Of a stretch of DNA of 64,000 bases, positions 1 to 10,000 are shown piece after piece. The position numbers and the translations under genes are program-made. Each line of letters starts with the position of its first letter. Position 1 is the stretch's first letter. Under the pieces are notes generated by a model. It was not told the DNA's origin, did no database searches, and worked only from the letters and a program-made list of their open reading frames with translations. The stretch spans positions 248,001-312,000 of the forward strand of contig JAIYDN010000091.1 of the NCBI GenBank assembly GCA_027487485.1, written 5' to 3'. The DNA comes from Planctomycetaceae bacterium (GTDB lineage Bacteria > Planctomycetota > Planctomycetia > Pirellulales > Pirellulaceae).

Positions 1-1
1 T

Positions 2-2353
2 GAGCCTCAAAAAATGGAAGGAAAGAAAACCGTCGATTCGCTTACCAATTTTAAGCCAATGATTATTCTCCGCTATTCAGCGACCCATAAGATTGTCCAT
101 AACAAAGTATATCGACTTGACGCACTAGATTCATACAATCGGAAGCTGGTTAAGAAAATTGCAGTGCGTGGCATATCGATTAAGGGGTTGTCTGGAACTA
201 ACGCGTACCTCTACGTTGGTTCGATTGATATTTCGCATACGAAACCGCCGACGGCCCGAGTCGAGCTTGAAATCAAGCAAGTGGGTGGTATTAAGCGAGT
301 TCATAAGAATCTTGGTAAGGGCGACAATTTGTTCGATTTGTCGGGCGGACTTGACCAATACAAAGGTTTTGTCATCACCGATATCGACGCTCGCACCAAC
401 ACTGTGAGCTTTAGCAATGGTGTGGATCTGCAAGCGGGTGATGCAACTGGCGATGTCAATGACTCCACGCTTCGCAGAATACAAATTCGTGAGGCAATTA
501 GAGCCCACTTCGAAAAGGAACAAGTCCTGTTCAGTAAGGGAATCAAAGTACTCACCTTGTTTTTTATCGACGAAGTTGCCAAATATCGAATGTACAACGA
601 GTCAGGGCAAGTACCTGGTGAGTACGCTGAAATTTTCGAAGAGGAGTATGCCAAACAGCGAGATGAAAATCTCACTATGTTTGGCGACACCTACGACAAA
701 TATCTAAAGGGGATTGAGCCGTCCCAAACCCACAACGGCTACTTTTCCATTGACAAGAAGACTAGGCGTTTGGTCGACCCTGCGTTTAAGAAAACCGGTG
801 AGTCTAAAGGGGAAACTGACGATGTCGATGCTTTCGACTTAATCCTCAAAGACAAAGAACGGCTCTTATCATTTGAAGAACCTACACGATTCATTTTCTC
901 GCACTCGGCGTTGCGAGAGGGATGGGACAACCCAAACGTCTTCGTAATATGTGCTCTCAAACACAGCGACAACACAGTATCACGTCGACAAGAAGTAGGG
1001 CGAGGGATGAGATTAGCCGTCAACCAGTTTGGTGATCGACAGGATGATCCAGCCACTGTCCATCAGGTCAACATTTTGACCGTGGTCGCCAGTGAAAGCT
1101 ACAAGGACTTCGTTTCCGCACTTCAGAAGGACATTAGCAATTCACTTTCCGAGCGTCCCAAGGTTGCCGATGAAGCTTACTTTACTGGAAAGATTCTTAG
1201 GACCGAAACCGGCGACGTTCCAGTAACGCCGCAACTCGCAAGGCTAATTTCTCGTTACTTGGTTAAGAACGATTACACGGACACATCGGATCGAATCACC
1301 AGTACTTTCCATGAGGCCAAAGAGTCCGGAACGCTAGCAGCACTTCCAACCGAATTGGCACCCCATGCGGATCATGTGTTCACATTGATCAGTAGTGTCT
1401 TTAGCGATGCTCAGCTTCCCGAAATCGACGACGAGCGAGCGGCAAAGTCGAACCCACTCAACTCAAATTTCGAGAAAAAGGAATTTCAAGCGCTTTGGCA
1501 ACGCATCAACCACAAGGCTATCTACACGGTCCATTTCGAAACGGATGAACTGATTGGGAAGTGCGTTCGAGCCCTTAACAAGGAACTGAACGTCACTCCG
1601 CTCCAGTACACCATTCAAGCCGGAGAGCAAAAGGATCAAGCCACATTCGACGAACTCCGCCAAGGCTCTGCATTCGAATTGAAGGAGACGAACACCGATT
1701 CGTACAACGATTCAGTGCAGTCGACCGTTAAGTATGACTTACTAGGCAAAATGACCGAGTCAACACAACTAACCCGAAAGACCGTCGCTCAAATTCTCGG
1801 GTCCATCGAACCAGTTGTCTTCAAGCAATTCCAGATGAACCCTGAAGACTTCATTATGAAGGCAGGTCGATTAATCAACGAGCAAAAGGCGACAGTAATC
1901 GTCGAACACCTTAGCTACGATAAGCTCGAAGACCGCCACGAAGCGGAGATCTTCACGAGGGACAAAACTAAGAAGGACTTCGGTAAAGCGACCAAAGTAG
2001 ACCGTCACATCTATGACTACGTTTTCACAGACTCCAACACAGAGCGAACGTTTGTTCGCGAGTTGGATACGAGCGCTGAAGTTGTAGTCTATGCCAAGCT
2101 CCCCAAGTCGTTCTTCATTCCAACACCAGTAGGCAACTACAACCCGGACTGGGCCATCGCGTTCGAAGAGGGCAAAGTGAAGCACATCTACTTCATAGCC
2201 GAAACCAAAGGCTCGATGTCATCAATGGAGCTCCGCAAAATCGAAGAATGCAAAATGGACTGCGCCCGCAGGTTCTTTGCAAAGATAACATCGGACCAAG
2301 TCAAGTACGACATAGTCAACAGCTACGCGAAGCTCATGGAACTGGTGAAGTAG
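2..2353 (+). CDS. Type III restriction endonuclease Res subunit, C-terminal part (5' truncated by window)
   Basis: The frame is already open at the window edge, so this is the C-terminal part of a longer protein; the first Met in view is at 14. The Res subunit of type III restriction-modification enzymes is an ATP-dependent superfamily 2 helicase/translocase that cuts DNA together with a Mod methylase. Helicase lobe 2 is visible: a SALREGWDNPNVF motif near residue 298 (counted from Met14) and a QEVGRGMRL motif near 327, the usual signature of this family. The C-terminus carries the endonuclease core, NPDW near residue 710 followed by ETKGS near 729, a PD-(D/E)XK pattern. Lobe 1 with Walker A and B must lie to the left, and the Mod gene is probably there too. 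It starts the island's defence-gene run. Confidence 0.88.
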   Translation, partial: EPQKMEGKKTVDSLTNFKPMIILRYSATHKIVHNKVYRLDALDSYNRKLVKKIAVRGISIKGLSGTNAYLYVGSIDISHTKPPTARVELEIKQVGGIKRVHKNLGKGDNLFDLSGGLDQYKGFVITDIDARTNTVSFSNGVDLQAGDATGDVNDSTLRRIQIREAIRAHFEKEQVLFSKGIKVLTLFFIDEVAKYRMYNESGQVPGEYAEIFEEEYAKQRDENLTMFGDTYDKYLKGIEPSQTHNGYFSIDKKTRRLVDPAFKKTGESKGETDDVDAFDLILKDKERLLSFEEPTRFIFSHSALREGWDNPNVFVICALKHSDNTVSRRQEVGRGMRLAVNQFGDRQDDPATVHQVNILTVVASESYKDFVSALQKDISNSLSERPKVADEAYFTGKILRTETGDVPVTPQLARLISRYLVKNDYTDTSDRITSTFHEAKESGTLAALPTELAPHADHVFTLISSVFSDAQLPEIDDERAAKSNPLNSNFEKKEFQALWQRINHKAIYTVHFETDELIGKCVRALNKELNVTPLQYTIQAGEQKDQATFDELRQGSAFELKETNTDSYNDSVQSTVKYDLLGKMTESTQLTRKTVAQILGSIEPVVFKQFQMNPEDFIMKAGRLINEQKATVIVEHLSYDKLEDRHEAEIFTRDKTKKDFGKATKVDRHIYDYVFTDSNTERTFVRELDTSAEVVVYAKLPKSFFIPTPVGNYNPDWAIAFEEGKVKHIYFIAETKGSMSSMELRKIEECKMDCARRFFAKITSDQVKYDIVNSYAKLMELVK

Positions 2354-2483
2354 ACGCGATATTTCCAGCGCACAGCAGCTTCCATTGTTCAGGATGTGTA
2401 TCCGTTGGATTGAATATTGATCGATTCGCAAACAACAGTTCAATGAACTGGTAAATACCCCCTCTAAACCAATAGTCCCGAAA

Positions 2484-5400
2484 ATGCTAAGCACAATTTT
2501 TGACATTGTAACATCTGGCTCCAAAGCCGGAGCGAACGAGTTAGATTCGCCTTATGTAGTCAAAGGCGGGAACAATTTTCTCGATCTCTTTTTGAAATCA
2601 GAACGGGTACCGAAGAGAAAAACCCACGCAATGAATCATTGCTTCGCAATGGCCGAGTACTACGCCTTGAGAAATGAACTGCCATTGAGTTCGGATTGGA
2701 TCGTTTCGGCAGCCGCTGTTTGCGATCAGGAGACGGAATTCTTGGACAGACTACATGCTCTCTGGGCAAAGCAAAGTGGGCTGGAGGGCGATAGCTGGAA
2801 TGATTTGCTGAGACGCCTTCCTGAAAAAGTAGAAAAGCGTTCCGTAGGCTTAACCATAATTCGCGCTATTTCCAAAGCACAGTTTGAGTGGTCCCAAGAG
2901 AATGCCGCGAGATTGCTAGCGTTCGCGCATTCTGTGTGCACAGACATCTTTGACCGATTGAGAATACAGCAAGCAGCGCAGCCTTTTGAGCAAGTTTTTG
3001 AATTGAAAAGACTTGATGCCAAGTTAGAAGAACTACTTGCCCCGGTTACTGCAGCGATCGAATCTTGCGATTTGCGTTCCATTTCACTTAGGAGGCATAC
3101 CGTCTCTCAGGCGTTAACAGACGGATTGGTAGTCGCTTTCGTTAGGCCGCAACTACCCACCGGCTTTCTCAAGGACAAAATGGTTGCGATTTTCAAGGCA
3201 ATTGAATCGATTATCGATGCAACAAGTAGTCAAGATTTTCTACGTAATATCACTGCTACTCAAGCCGAAGTAATTGCAGCGAAGAAACAGCTTACAGAAT
3301 TCCCGACCTGCTTCTCTTTAGGACTATTATTGCCATTCTTCGATAAAGTTTCGCAGCTCATTCAAGATGCGTACGAATCATCGGACGCAATTAAGCCAAC
3401 ATCGTTAACAATTGAAGCTTACGACCGCAAGTATCCTTTCCACGAGAAAGGAAGCGATGTTCGATTGAGGTTTATCCTGCACAACAGTGGACCGGGACCA
3501 GCAAAAGACATTGTTGTGATGTTTAATATTTTCCACGACGTGATTCCAAGTGAAAAAGTTGTTCGGATATCAGAATTGAGTGTCGGCCAACAGGCTATAG
3601 ATATTGACGTCAAACTTGGAACCGTAACCGAGGATGTTGTTTATGCAATACAAATTGATTGGAACAACATGGATTCGACATCGGGAGAAACAACGGTCGA
3701 AGGGAAACTAAGGTGCCAAAATCCAAACGTTGATTGGGATCAACTCGTTTATGCAGATCCCTACAATTCTGACGCGATCGACTGGGAATCCGACCGTCCA
3801 TTCATTGGGAGGGCTGCTGATTTGCGCACTCTTCAGCAGTCGTTCTCAACCAAAACAGTTGGCTCCTTCTATATTTACGGACAGAAGCGTGTTGGAAAAA
3901 CTTCCCTAGCGATCGAAGCTGTAAGCAGGGCTCAGGAAAATATTGCGGAGTTCAAGTATGTTTATTTGGAGGGCGGAGACTATGTACGACCATCCGGCGA
4001 GGGAACACTCAAATCACTTGGTCGGCAAATCGTAACTAGATTAAAGCGATGCAGTCGGCAAATCGAACGCCTGCCTGAGCCGAACTTTACGGATTCGATT
4101 CAAGAGCTAAACGAGTATATGGAGGAAGTTCTGCAAGTACTTCCAACATCTCGATTTGTGATTGTACTTGATGAATTCGATGAACTACCACTCGATCTTT
4201 TTAAGCGAGGGCCTCTGGGGGATAGTTTCTTTCTCACACTTCGAGCTCTCAGCGGTAAATCCCGTGTGGGACTAATTTTGATCGGTGGAGAGAAAATGAA
4301 CCCAATTATTTCTGCCCAAGGAGACCAACTCAATCGATTCAATCATCTAAGGGTGGACTACTTTCGCCGCGAAGATCAATGGCGAGATTTTGAGTGCCTC
4401 GTACGAGAACCGGTAAACAATGAAGTTGAGTTTTCAGATACAGCTATCGAAGTTATGTATAGCTGGTCCGCAGGAAACCCTTACTTCACAAACATGATCT
4501 GTCGCGAAGTCCTCAAACGATGTTGCGATCGAAGAGATTCATACGTTACGGAGAGAGAAGTTGAAGAATGTGCAAACTCAGCTTGTCGCAATGCTGGTGC
4601 AAATAGTTTTGCCCATTTTTGGGAGGATGGCGTTCTTGATACAGGTCTTTCTACGGAAGATGTATCCGTGATGCGACGACGCATACTGCTCTCTCTCGCT
4701 GCAATTCGCCGCTCTGGCTTAATTTCGACCAGCGAAAACTTCGCAAAGCAATACGACCTTAGAGCAATCCCATTAAAATCGATCGAATCAGAACTTAAGC
4801 GGTTTGTAGAACGTGGAGTCTTCACTGTCGGTAATGGTGGTGAATATCGATGCCGGGTAACTTTTTTTGAGCGGTTTTTAGAAGAAAGAAGTGCAGATTT
4901 GATCTCGACCGACTTTACCGATCAAGAAGAAAGAAGGGGCTTCGAACATCAGGAAAACGAAGCGTTTGTGAGTGCCTCCGAGATCAATAAACTTGTCGAT
5001 CATTGGGGACTGTATCGTTCTGAGAAAGTCACAGACAGTAAGGTGAGATTATGGCTTGAACAATTTGGAACAAAACAGAATCAGAGATTGATGTTCAAGC
5101 TTTTAGAGTCAATACGATTCTATTCCGAGGCGATGGTTCGGGAGAAGCTTTACATTGCCATGCAACACGTGAGGCGAAACACAGTCGAAACAAAGAAGTC
5201 TGGCGAGAAATCCAGAAGGGATATCCTAGTATCATATCTAGGAGGCGTCGCAAAAAGCGGAACACAGTACGCGAGAATGTTTTGCCAAGAGAACTCTCTG
5301 TTGAAGGATAACGCCATGAACCTGCAAGGATTGGGAGAGAGAGTCGCAAAGTCTGGAACTAATATTCAAGCAATCGTCTTTGTAGAAGACTTCATAGGGA

Positions 5401-5816
5401 CTGGTGGAACGGTAATAGAAGCAATGCGGCAGTTGAATCATGAAATCGGCGATGCTGTCCGGCAGCACGGGATAAAGTTATTTATCCTCTCTATTTGTGG
5501 CTTTGAGAGGTCTTTGGCGAAAATCAAGAATGCGGCAAAACAATGTAACTTACCAATTGAGCTGTTTTGCTGTGATCCTCTGGACGAATCTGATATGGCA
5601 TTCAGTTCCACTTCAAAAGTGTTTCCGCATGCAACAGAACGCGAACAAGCATGTGCTTTGGCGAAGGAAAAAGGCGATTTCCTTGAGCGGAAGTATCCAC
5701 TTGGACATGGTGAATGTCAGGCACTAGTTGCCTTTTTTTCCAATTGCCCTAACAACACCTTGCCGATCCTTTATAAGGAAACGGAAAGATGGATCCCATT
5801 GTTTCCACGAACCTAA
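2484..5816 (+). CDS. STAND-type ATPase with C-terminal phosphoribosyltransferase-like (PRTase-CE type) domain
   Basis: This 1110-residue protein has three visible parts. Residues about 1-300 are helical and unrecognised; about 310-410 read as a beta-sandwich (an LHNSGPGPAKDI stretch typical of CARDB/Ig-like domains). An ATPase follows, opening with FIGRAADLRTL, with Walker A GQKRVGKT at 466-473 and Walker B VIVLDEFDE at 559-567. From about residue 830 the C-terminus is phosphoribosyltransferase-like: VEDFIGTGGT at 967-976 matches the PRPP-binding loop, and the ends GHGECQALVAF and PNNTLPIL resemble the PRTase-CE family predicted as an effector in prokaryotic conflict systems. The inferred design is a one-gene immune sensor, in which the ATPase switches on the PRTase effector. 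It stands alone, 130 bp after the type III restriction gene. No signal peptide or membrane segment is seen. The PRTase reaction is unknown. Confidence 0.75.
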   Translation: MLSTIFDIVTSGSKAGANELDSPYVVKGGNNFLDLFLKSERVPKRKTHAMNHCFAMAEYYALRNELPLSSDWIVSAAAVCDQETEFLDRLHALWAKQSGLEGDSWNDLLRRLPEKVEKRSVGLTIIRAISKAQFEWSQENAARLLAFAHSVCTDIFDRLRIQQAAQPFEQVFELKRLDAKLEELLAPVTAAIESCDLRSISLRRHTVSQALTDGLVVAFVRPQLPTGFLKDKMVAIFKAIESIIDATSSQDFLRNITATQAEVIAAKKQLTEFPTCFSLGLLLPFFDKVSQLIQDAYESSDAIKPTSLTIEAYDRKYPFHEKGSDVRLRFILHNSGPGPAKDIVVMFNIFHDVIPSEKVVRISELSVGQQAIDIDVKLGTVTEDVVYAIQIDWNNMDSTSGETTVEGKLRCQNPNVDWDQLVYADPYNSDAIDWESDRPFIGRAADLRTLQQSFSTKTVGSFYIYGQKRVGKTSLAIEAVSRAQENIAEFKYVYLEGGDYVRPSGEGTLKSLGRQIVTRLKRCSRQIERLPEPNFTDSIQELNEYMEEVLQVLPTSRFVIVLDEFDELPLDLFKRGPLGDSFFLTLRALSGKSRVGLILIGGEKMNPIISAQGDQLNRFNHLRVDYFRREDQWRDFECLVREPVNNEVEFSDTAIEVMYSWSAGNPYFTNMICREVLKRCCDRRDSYVTEREVEECANSACRNAGANSFAHFWEDGVLDTGLSTEDVSVMRRRILLSLAAIRRSGLISTSENFAKQYDLRAIPLKSIESELKRFVERGVFTVGNGGEYRCRVTFFERFLEERSADLISTDFTDQEERRGFEHQENEAFVSASEINKLVDHWGLYRSEKVTDSKVRLWLEQFGTKQNQRLMFKLLESIRFYSEAMVREKLYIAMQHVRRNTVETKKSGEKSRRDILVSYLGGVAKSGTQYARMFCQENSLLKDNAMNLQGLGERVAKSGTNIQAIVFVEDFIGTGGTVIEAMRQLNHEIGDAVRQHGIKLFILSICGFERSLAKIKNAAKQCNLPIELFCCDPLDESDMAFSSTSKVFPHATEREQACALAKEKGDFLERKYPLGHGECQALVAFFSNCPNNTLPILYKETERWIPLFPRT

Positions 5817-6036
5817 GTAGAAAAATCACAAGATTTTCGGTGAAACAATGTTCCTCAGGTAGTAACGGATAATTCCTTAAATCGCACAGACCATTTGCTA
5901 GCCGGATTCCATTAGGTTAACTGCAGCTTGCAGCGAGCAATGCTGGAGTTGTAAGGAGATTGCGATCGATACGGCTGGCCATTTACGCACGGCGGACCTT
6001 AATCGCAGAGACAAACAACATTTCGCATTGGAGCTC

Positions 6037-6051
6037 TCTGGTCAGACCAGA
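6037..6051. repeat. Small perfect inverted repeat downstream of the HNH gene
   Basis: Six bases (TCTGGT) are repeated inverted around a CAG loop in the 257-bp gap between two convergent genes. There is no T-run on either side, so an intrinsic terminator is not supported. The rest of the gap 5817-6073 shows nothing recognisable. Confidence 0.3.
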
Positions 6052-6073
6052 ACACTGACGAGACTGATCTATC

Positions 6074-6772
6074 CTAGTTGCCTTCAAAGCCCATTTCCAG
6101 CCATCGATACTTTGCGTCGCTCCAGTGTCCAAGGGCTTCCTGCGGAAGGTTCGAGATGATTTTGTGAAGCATAGTCCAAACCCTTCTTTGATACTCAGGA
6201 TGAATCCCGAGTGGGTATAGATAGACCCAAGAGTCTCCAGTGATGGAGTGAAGAGCTTCTTCGAAAGTAGCCACAGGAGCTTTCATCCAAGATCGCCATG
6301 ACTCCTGGTCATTCTCGTCGAGGTAGATTCCGCCCCGGCCGACTTGGTATTCCCATTTTCCAAATGTGTCTCTGATTCTATAAATACCTGCACTGCCTCC
6401 TTCGGCCCCTAGTTCAAATACCAGTTCGGGCTTGGCCACGGAATTGGTCGCTATGATTGTTTGTGAACTTTCATCGAGACCTTGAGGACTGCGCCCTTGC
6501 GATTCTGATGCGATAGCCCTCGATCGCTTTGGCCCTGAACCACTCTTGGCAATGTCCCGCATCGCAACAATCACTTCAACGGAAATCAGCTTCTTTCCCA
6601 GCATCTTCTTGCAGTTCGGACACAGAATCACTAGATTCGATATGTCATTGTTTTTCCGGTCGCCATCAATGTGGGCGACATCGAGAATGGCAAGTATTCC
6701 GAATCCGCAGTGAGTGCAAATTGGATCGTAATTCGCAAACGCCAGTTTTCGATAATTGACGCGCGATGTCAT
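6074..6772 (-). CDS. HNH endonuclease-domain protein with unknown C-terminal domain
   Basis: This 232-residue protein starts with a compact HNH/treble-clef nuclease domain. Cys19-x2-Cys22 and Cys51-x2-Cys54 are zinc ligands, and His34 in AHIDGDRKNN sits where the metal/catalytic histidine of HNH enzymes is found; the Asn of DISNLVILC is also conserved. A charged linker (about 70-115) leads to a domain of about 110 residues containing GIYRIRD, WVYLYPLG and a tryptophan-rich end, which I do not recognise. It is transcribed away from the large helicase gene beginning at 7029, with 256 bp between them, so shared regulation is possible. The nuclease call is solid; a defence role is inferred from the surroundings. 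Confidence 0.78.
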   Translation of the reverse strand: MTSRVNYRKLAFANYDPICTHCGFGILAILDVAHIDGDRKNNDISNLVILCPNCKKMLGKKLISVEVIVAMRDIAKSGSGPKRSRAIASESQGRSPQGLDESSQTIIATNSVAKPELVFELGAEGGSAGIYRIRDTFGKWEYQVGRGGIYLDENDQESWRSWMKAPVATFEEALHSITGDSWVYLYPLGIHPEYQRRVWTMLHKIISNLPQEALGHWSDAKYRWLEMGFEGN

Positions 6773-6842
6773 TTAGGGGCTTTCAAAATGCGTTCCTAGG
6801 TTCACTCTGATATGGAACGATCGAGTTAGTTCTTGATTTGGA

Positions 6843-6863
6843 TCAGTGTAGCCGATGCACTGA
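6843..6863. promoter_or_regulatory. Inverted repeat in the divergent HNH/helicase intergenic region
   Basis: TCAGTG and CACTGA form a 6-bp inverted repeat with a 9-bp spacer between two divergent genes, which is where an operator for both would sit. No clear sigma-70 promoter boxes can be assigned by eye. Such short repeats also arise by chance. Confidence 0.22.
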
Positions 6864-7028
6864 ACACTTGCTACTTTTTCACACAACCAGCCTGTGTTTC
6901 TGCCAAGCCACTCGGCGGCGAAATCTTATTCTTAATCCACTTTGGCTTGCTATCCATTGAGACCGTTCGAGATTACCATACACCTACTTGAAATCGACTC
7001 CTATTAGCCCGATAACTCCCGTTGCATT

Positions 7029-10000
7029 ATGCCAAATGACGATGTCGTTTTGATCAACGAACTTCAGCGATTTCGTGGGAAACTGTTGGATCTAAGTCTT
7101 CGGAACCCGTTGCTAAATTACCGCAAAAGTTCACGGAAAACATTGCAGATAGTTGATGAACTTCCTGATGAGGTATACCGTCGCTTAGTAGAGCTCACAA
7201 AGCCCATGAAGCTCGTCGCCGACTTAGCCTTGGATGCAAAAGAAAAGCGGCAAGCCTCGCTGAATGTCGCTGATGAACTGTCCGGGAAACTAGAGCAACT
7301 TGAGCTGCTTCCGAAATCTAGCTACGTAGTCACATTGCCAAAATCCGTAGATGGCAAAAACGAAAAGCGTCATTCAGATGACTGCTTGCAAACTAATCTT
7401 AGTTCGCAAAAGCTTCAATCCCTGATGAGAACGATTGCTCGCGACGCCAAGGCAACCATCGACGAAACAGGCATCAATTATCTCCATCTTGCGATTGGCT
7501 TCTTAAAATGGAAGGAGACCTCAATCGGCGATGCTGAGGGTAGGCTTGCCCCGCTAATCTTGATCCCTATCAATGTCGAGACGAAGCCGACATTCTCCGG
7601 TACCAACGAATACTATCTCAAGTGGAACGAAGACGAAATCCAGTCTAATGCAAGTCTTCGTAGGAAGTTGGAAAGCGATTTTGGCCTGTCATTGCCTGAA
7701 ATGAACGAGGAGGAAAGTCCCGAGGTGTACATGCGGCGTATCGAAACAGTCGCTGCGCAACACGGTTGGATCATAGAGCGTCAAATGCTACTTGGGTTCT
7801 TTTCGTTTCATAAACTTTCGATGTACGCTGATATCGCACCTGAGAATTGGGAAGCGTCCGGTGCTCTCGGTGATAATTCGCTTGCTTCACGCCTTATTGT
7901 GGGTGGAAGCGCGGGCGGCGGCGATGGAATCTACGCTACCGACTACGACGTGGATGAACACCCCATCGCTCGAACGCTCGATCTACCTCTTGATGCTGAT
8001 AGCTCTCAGCAATCTGCAATTTCAGATATCGCGGACGGAAAGAGTTTGGTTATTGAAGGCCCCCCAGGTACTGGAAAATCCCAGACGATCGCAAATGCCA
8101 TTGCAAACGCAATGCACCAAGGCAAAACTGTACTTTTTGTTGCGGAAAAGCATGCTGCTTTGGAGGTGGTGCTAAAACGTTTATCCAATGCAGGGCTTGG
8201 CGATTTTTGTCTCGATTTGCATGGTCAAGCCGTTGCCCCAAAGAAGGTAATGGAGTCGCTCGCTAAACGACTTAGCCGATCGATAAGCCATCAACCAGGT
8301 GAAGTAGACCCTAAGAAACGACTTGCTGCTTGCAAGCAAAATTTAAGCAACTATCTGAAAGATACTGCCAAGATCGTTGGTCCGTATCGCGAACCACTTT
8401 ACGATCTTTTCTGGAGGGTTGTTCGCATTCGTCAAAGTGGAGGTCAAGTCCTTCGTGACATTGAATGCGATATAGATCTGGACCTCGATGGTTTTGAACA
8501 GGCAACAGCATCACTCAAGTCGTTCGAGAAATCCTTGAAGGATTTTCAAGATCCAAAAGATAGTGCCTGGTGGGGCTTCTTCCCAACCGAACTCGCACCC
8601 AACGAATCAAACCGAATTCTTGACGTACTGAGGAAGCTAGGAGAATTCGCTTTGCGTTTAGAAGTGAATGTTCAACAAACGAGCGAATTATTGGGATGTT
8701 CAAACGGAACGGCATGCGATTTTCTATCCAAACTCAGTGTCACCGACTTAATTCGCTTGGGATCTACAAAACTTAACTTTGGAGTGATCGGCCTTGACCA
8801 GATAGTTAACCCCAAATCCCAACAGTTCGGGATTGATTTGCAGCGAGCGCACACGGATTTTACTGAAACCAAAACCAGCCTTGCAAAAACGCTTCTTGTC
8901 GACGTATCTGATGCCACAGCCTCATTGAGCTTGATGGATGCGGATGCATGGAAGCGATTGGAAGATTTTCCAAAGTCCCTTCAGGTCTGGCAACTTCAAG
9001 AAGTTCGAATCTGGGCGGAAACAACTCTTGGTATTGCGTTCAAGCTCGTGGAGTGGGCGAAGTCCATGAACGTGCTGGGTTTCGTCGATGTTGATCGCTT
9101 TGACGATTTCGAACGCGCTATTCAACAAATCCATCTTGTACAACATCCGATAAATGTCGATCAAACTAGTTTGCCACAAAGTTTGCACTATGATTCCGCG
9201 AAAACTATCTTGGGAAGTGCAAAAGCAAAATGGGATACACTTACCAAACGCAAACAGGAAATCGCAACTGTATTCCATCTTGCCTCTGTTCCCGACTCCG
9301 ACAACCTAGTCGCAATCCTCAAAAAGTTTCGTGCAAGCAGCAATGGGTTCTTTAGGGCTTTTAAGTCAGACTATCGTCAATCGCTAGCAGAGATTAAGCA
9401 ATTTGCTGACTTCCCCAAGAAGTACAGCTCTAAGCAGATCTTGTCCGCACTGGAGTCACTAGAACGGTTCGAAAGGGACAAGAAGGAATTTGAGAGTGAC
9501 GAGTCACTGAAAAGATTGCTTGTAAACTTCTTTAAAGGGTTGGACTCCGACTGGGACAAGATAAAGACCCTGATGGCATGGGTACAAACCGCAAGGAAGC
9601 TAGGCCTTGATCCCATTCGTATCAATACACTACTTCCACAGCGGGATGAAATCTGCCTGAAGTTCTCAGTGAAGGAAATGAACTTGGAACTTGCGAACAT
9701 CAAAGCGCAATTGAGCTCAGAACATTCGAAATCGGCAGGACTCGACAGCTTGGAGGGTGGAGCTTGCCGCATCAACAATCTTGTATCACGACTCATGCAG
9801 TTAATATCACACTTGCGTCAAATCGATTCAACTTCGAGAGTACTTTCGGATGGCAGAAACGCGACGCTAGCAGATATCAAATTTGTTGCAGAGCAAATTG
9901 ATCTACATCGCGCCAGCTTGAAATCAATCGAGAAGGCGGCAATATCAACGGATGCGGATGAACACGCCATCCTCAACGCGATTCAGTCCAAGCAAGTCAA

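Noticed and set aside
6037-6051. Hairpin as an intrinsic terminator
   Set aside because: Stem of only six pairs and no T-run on either strand.
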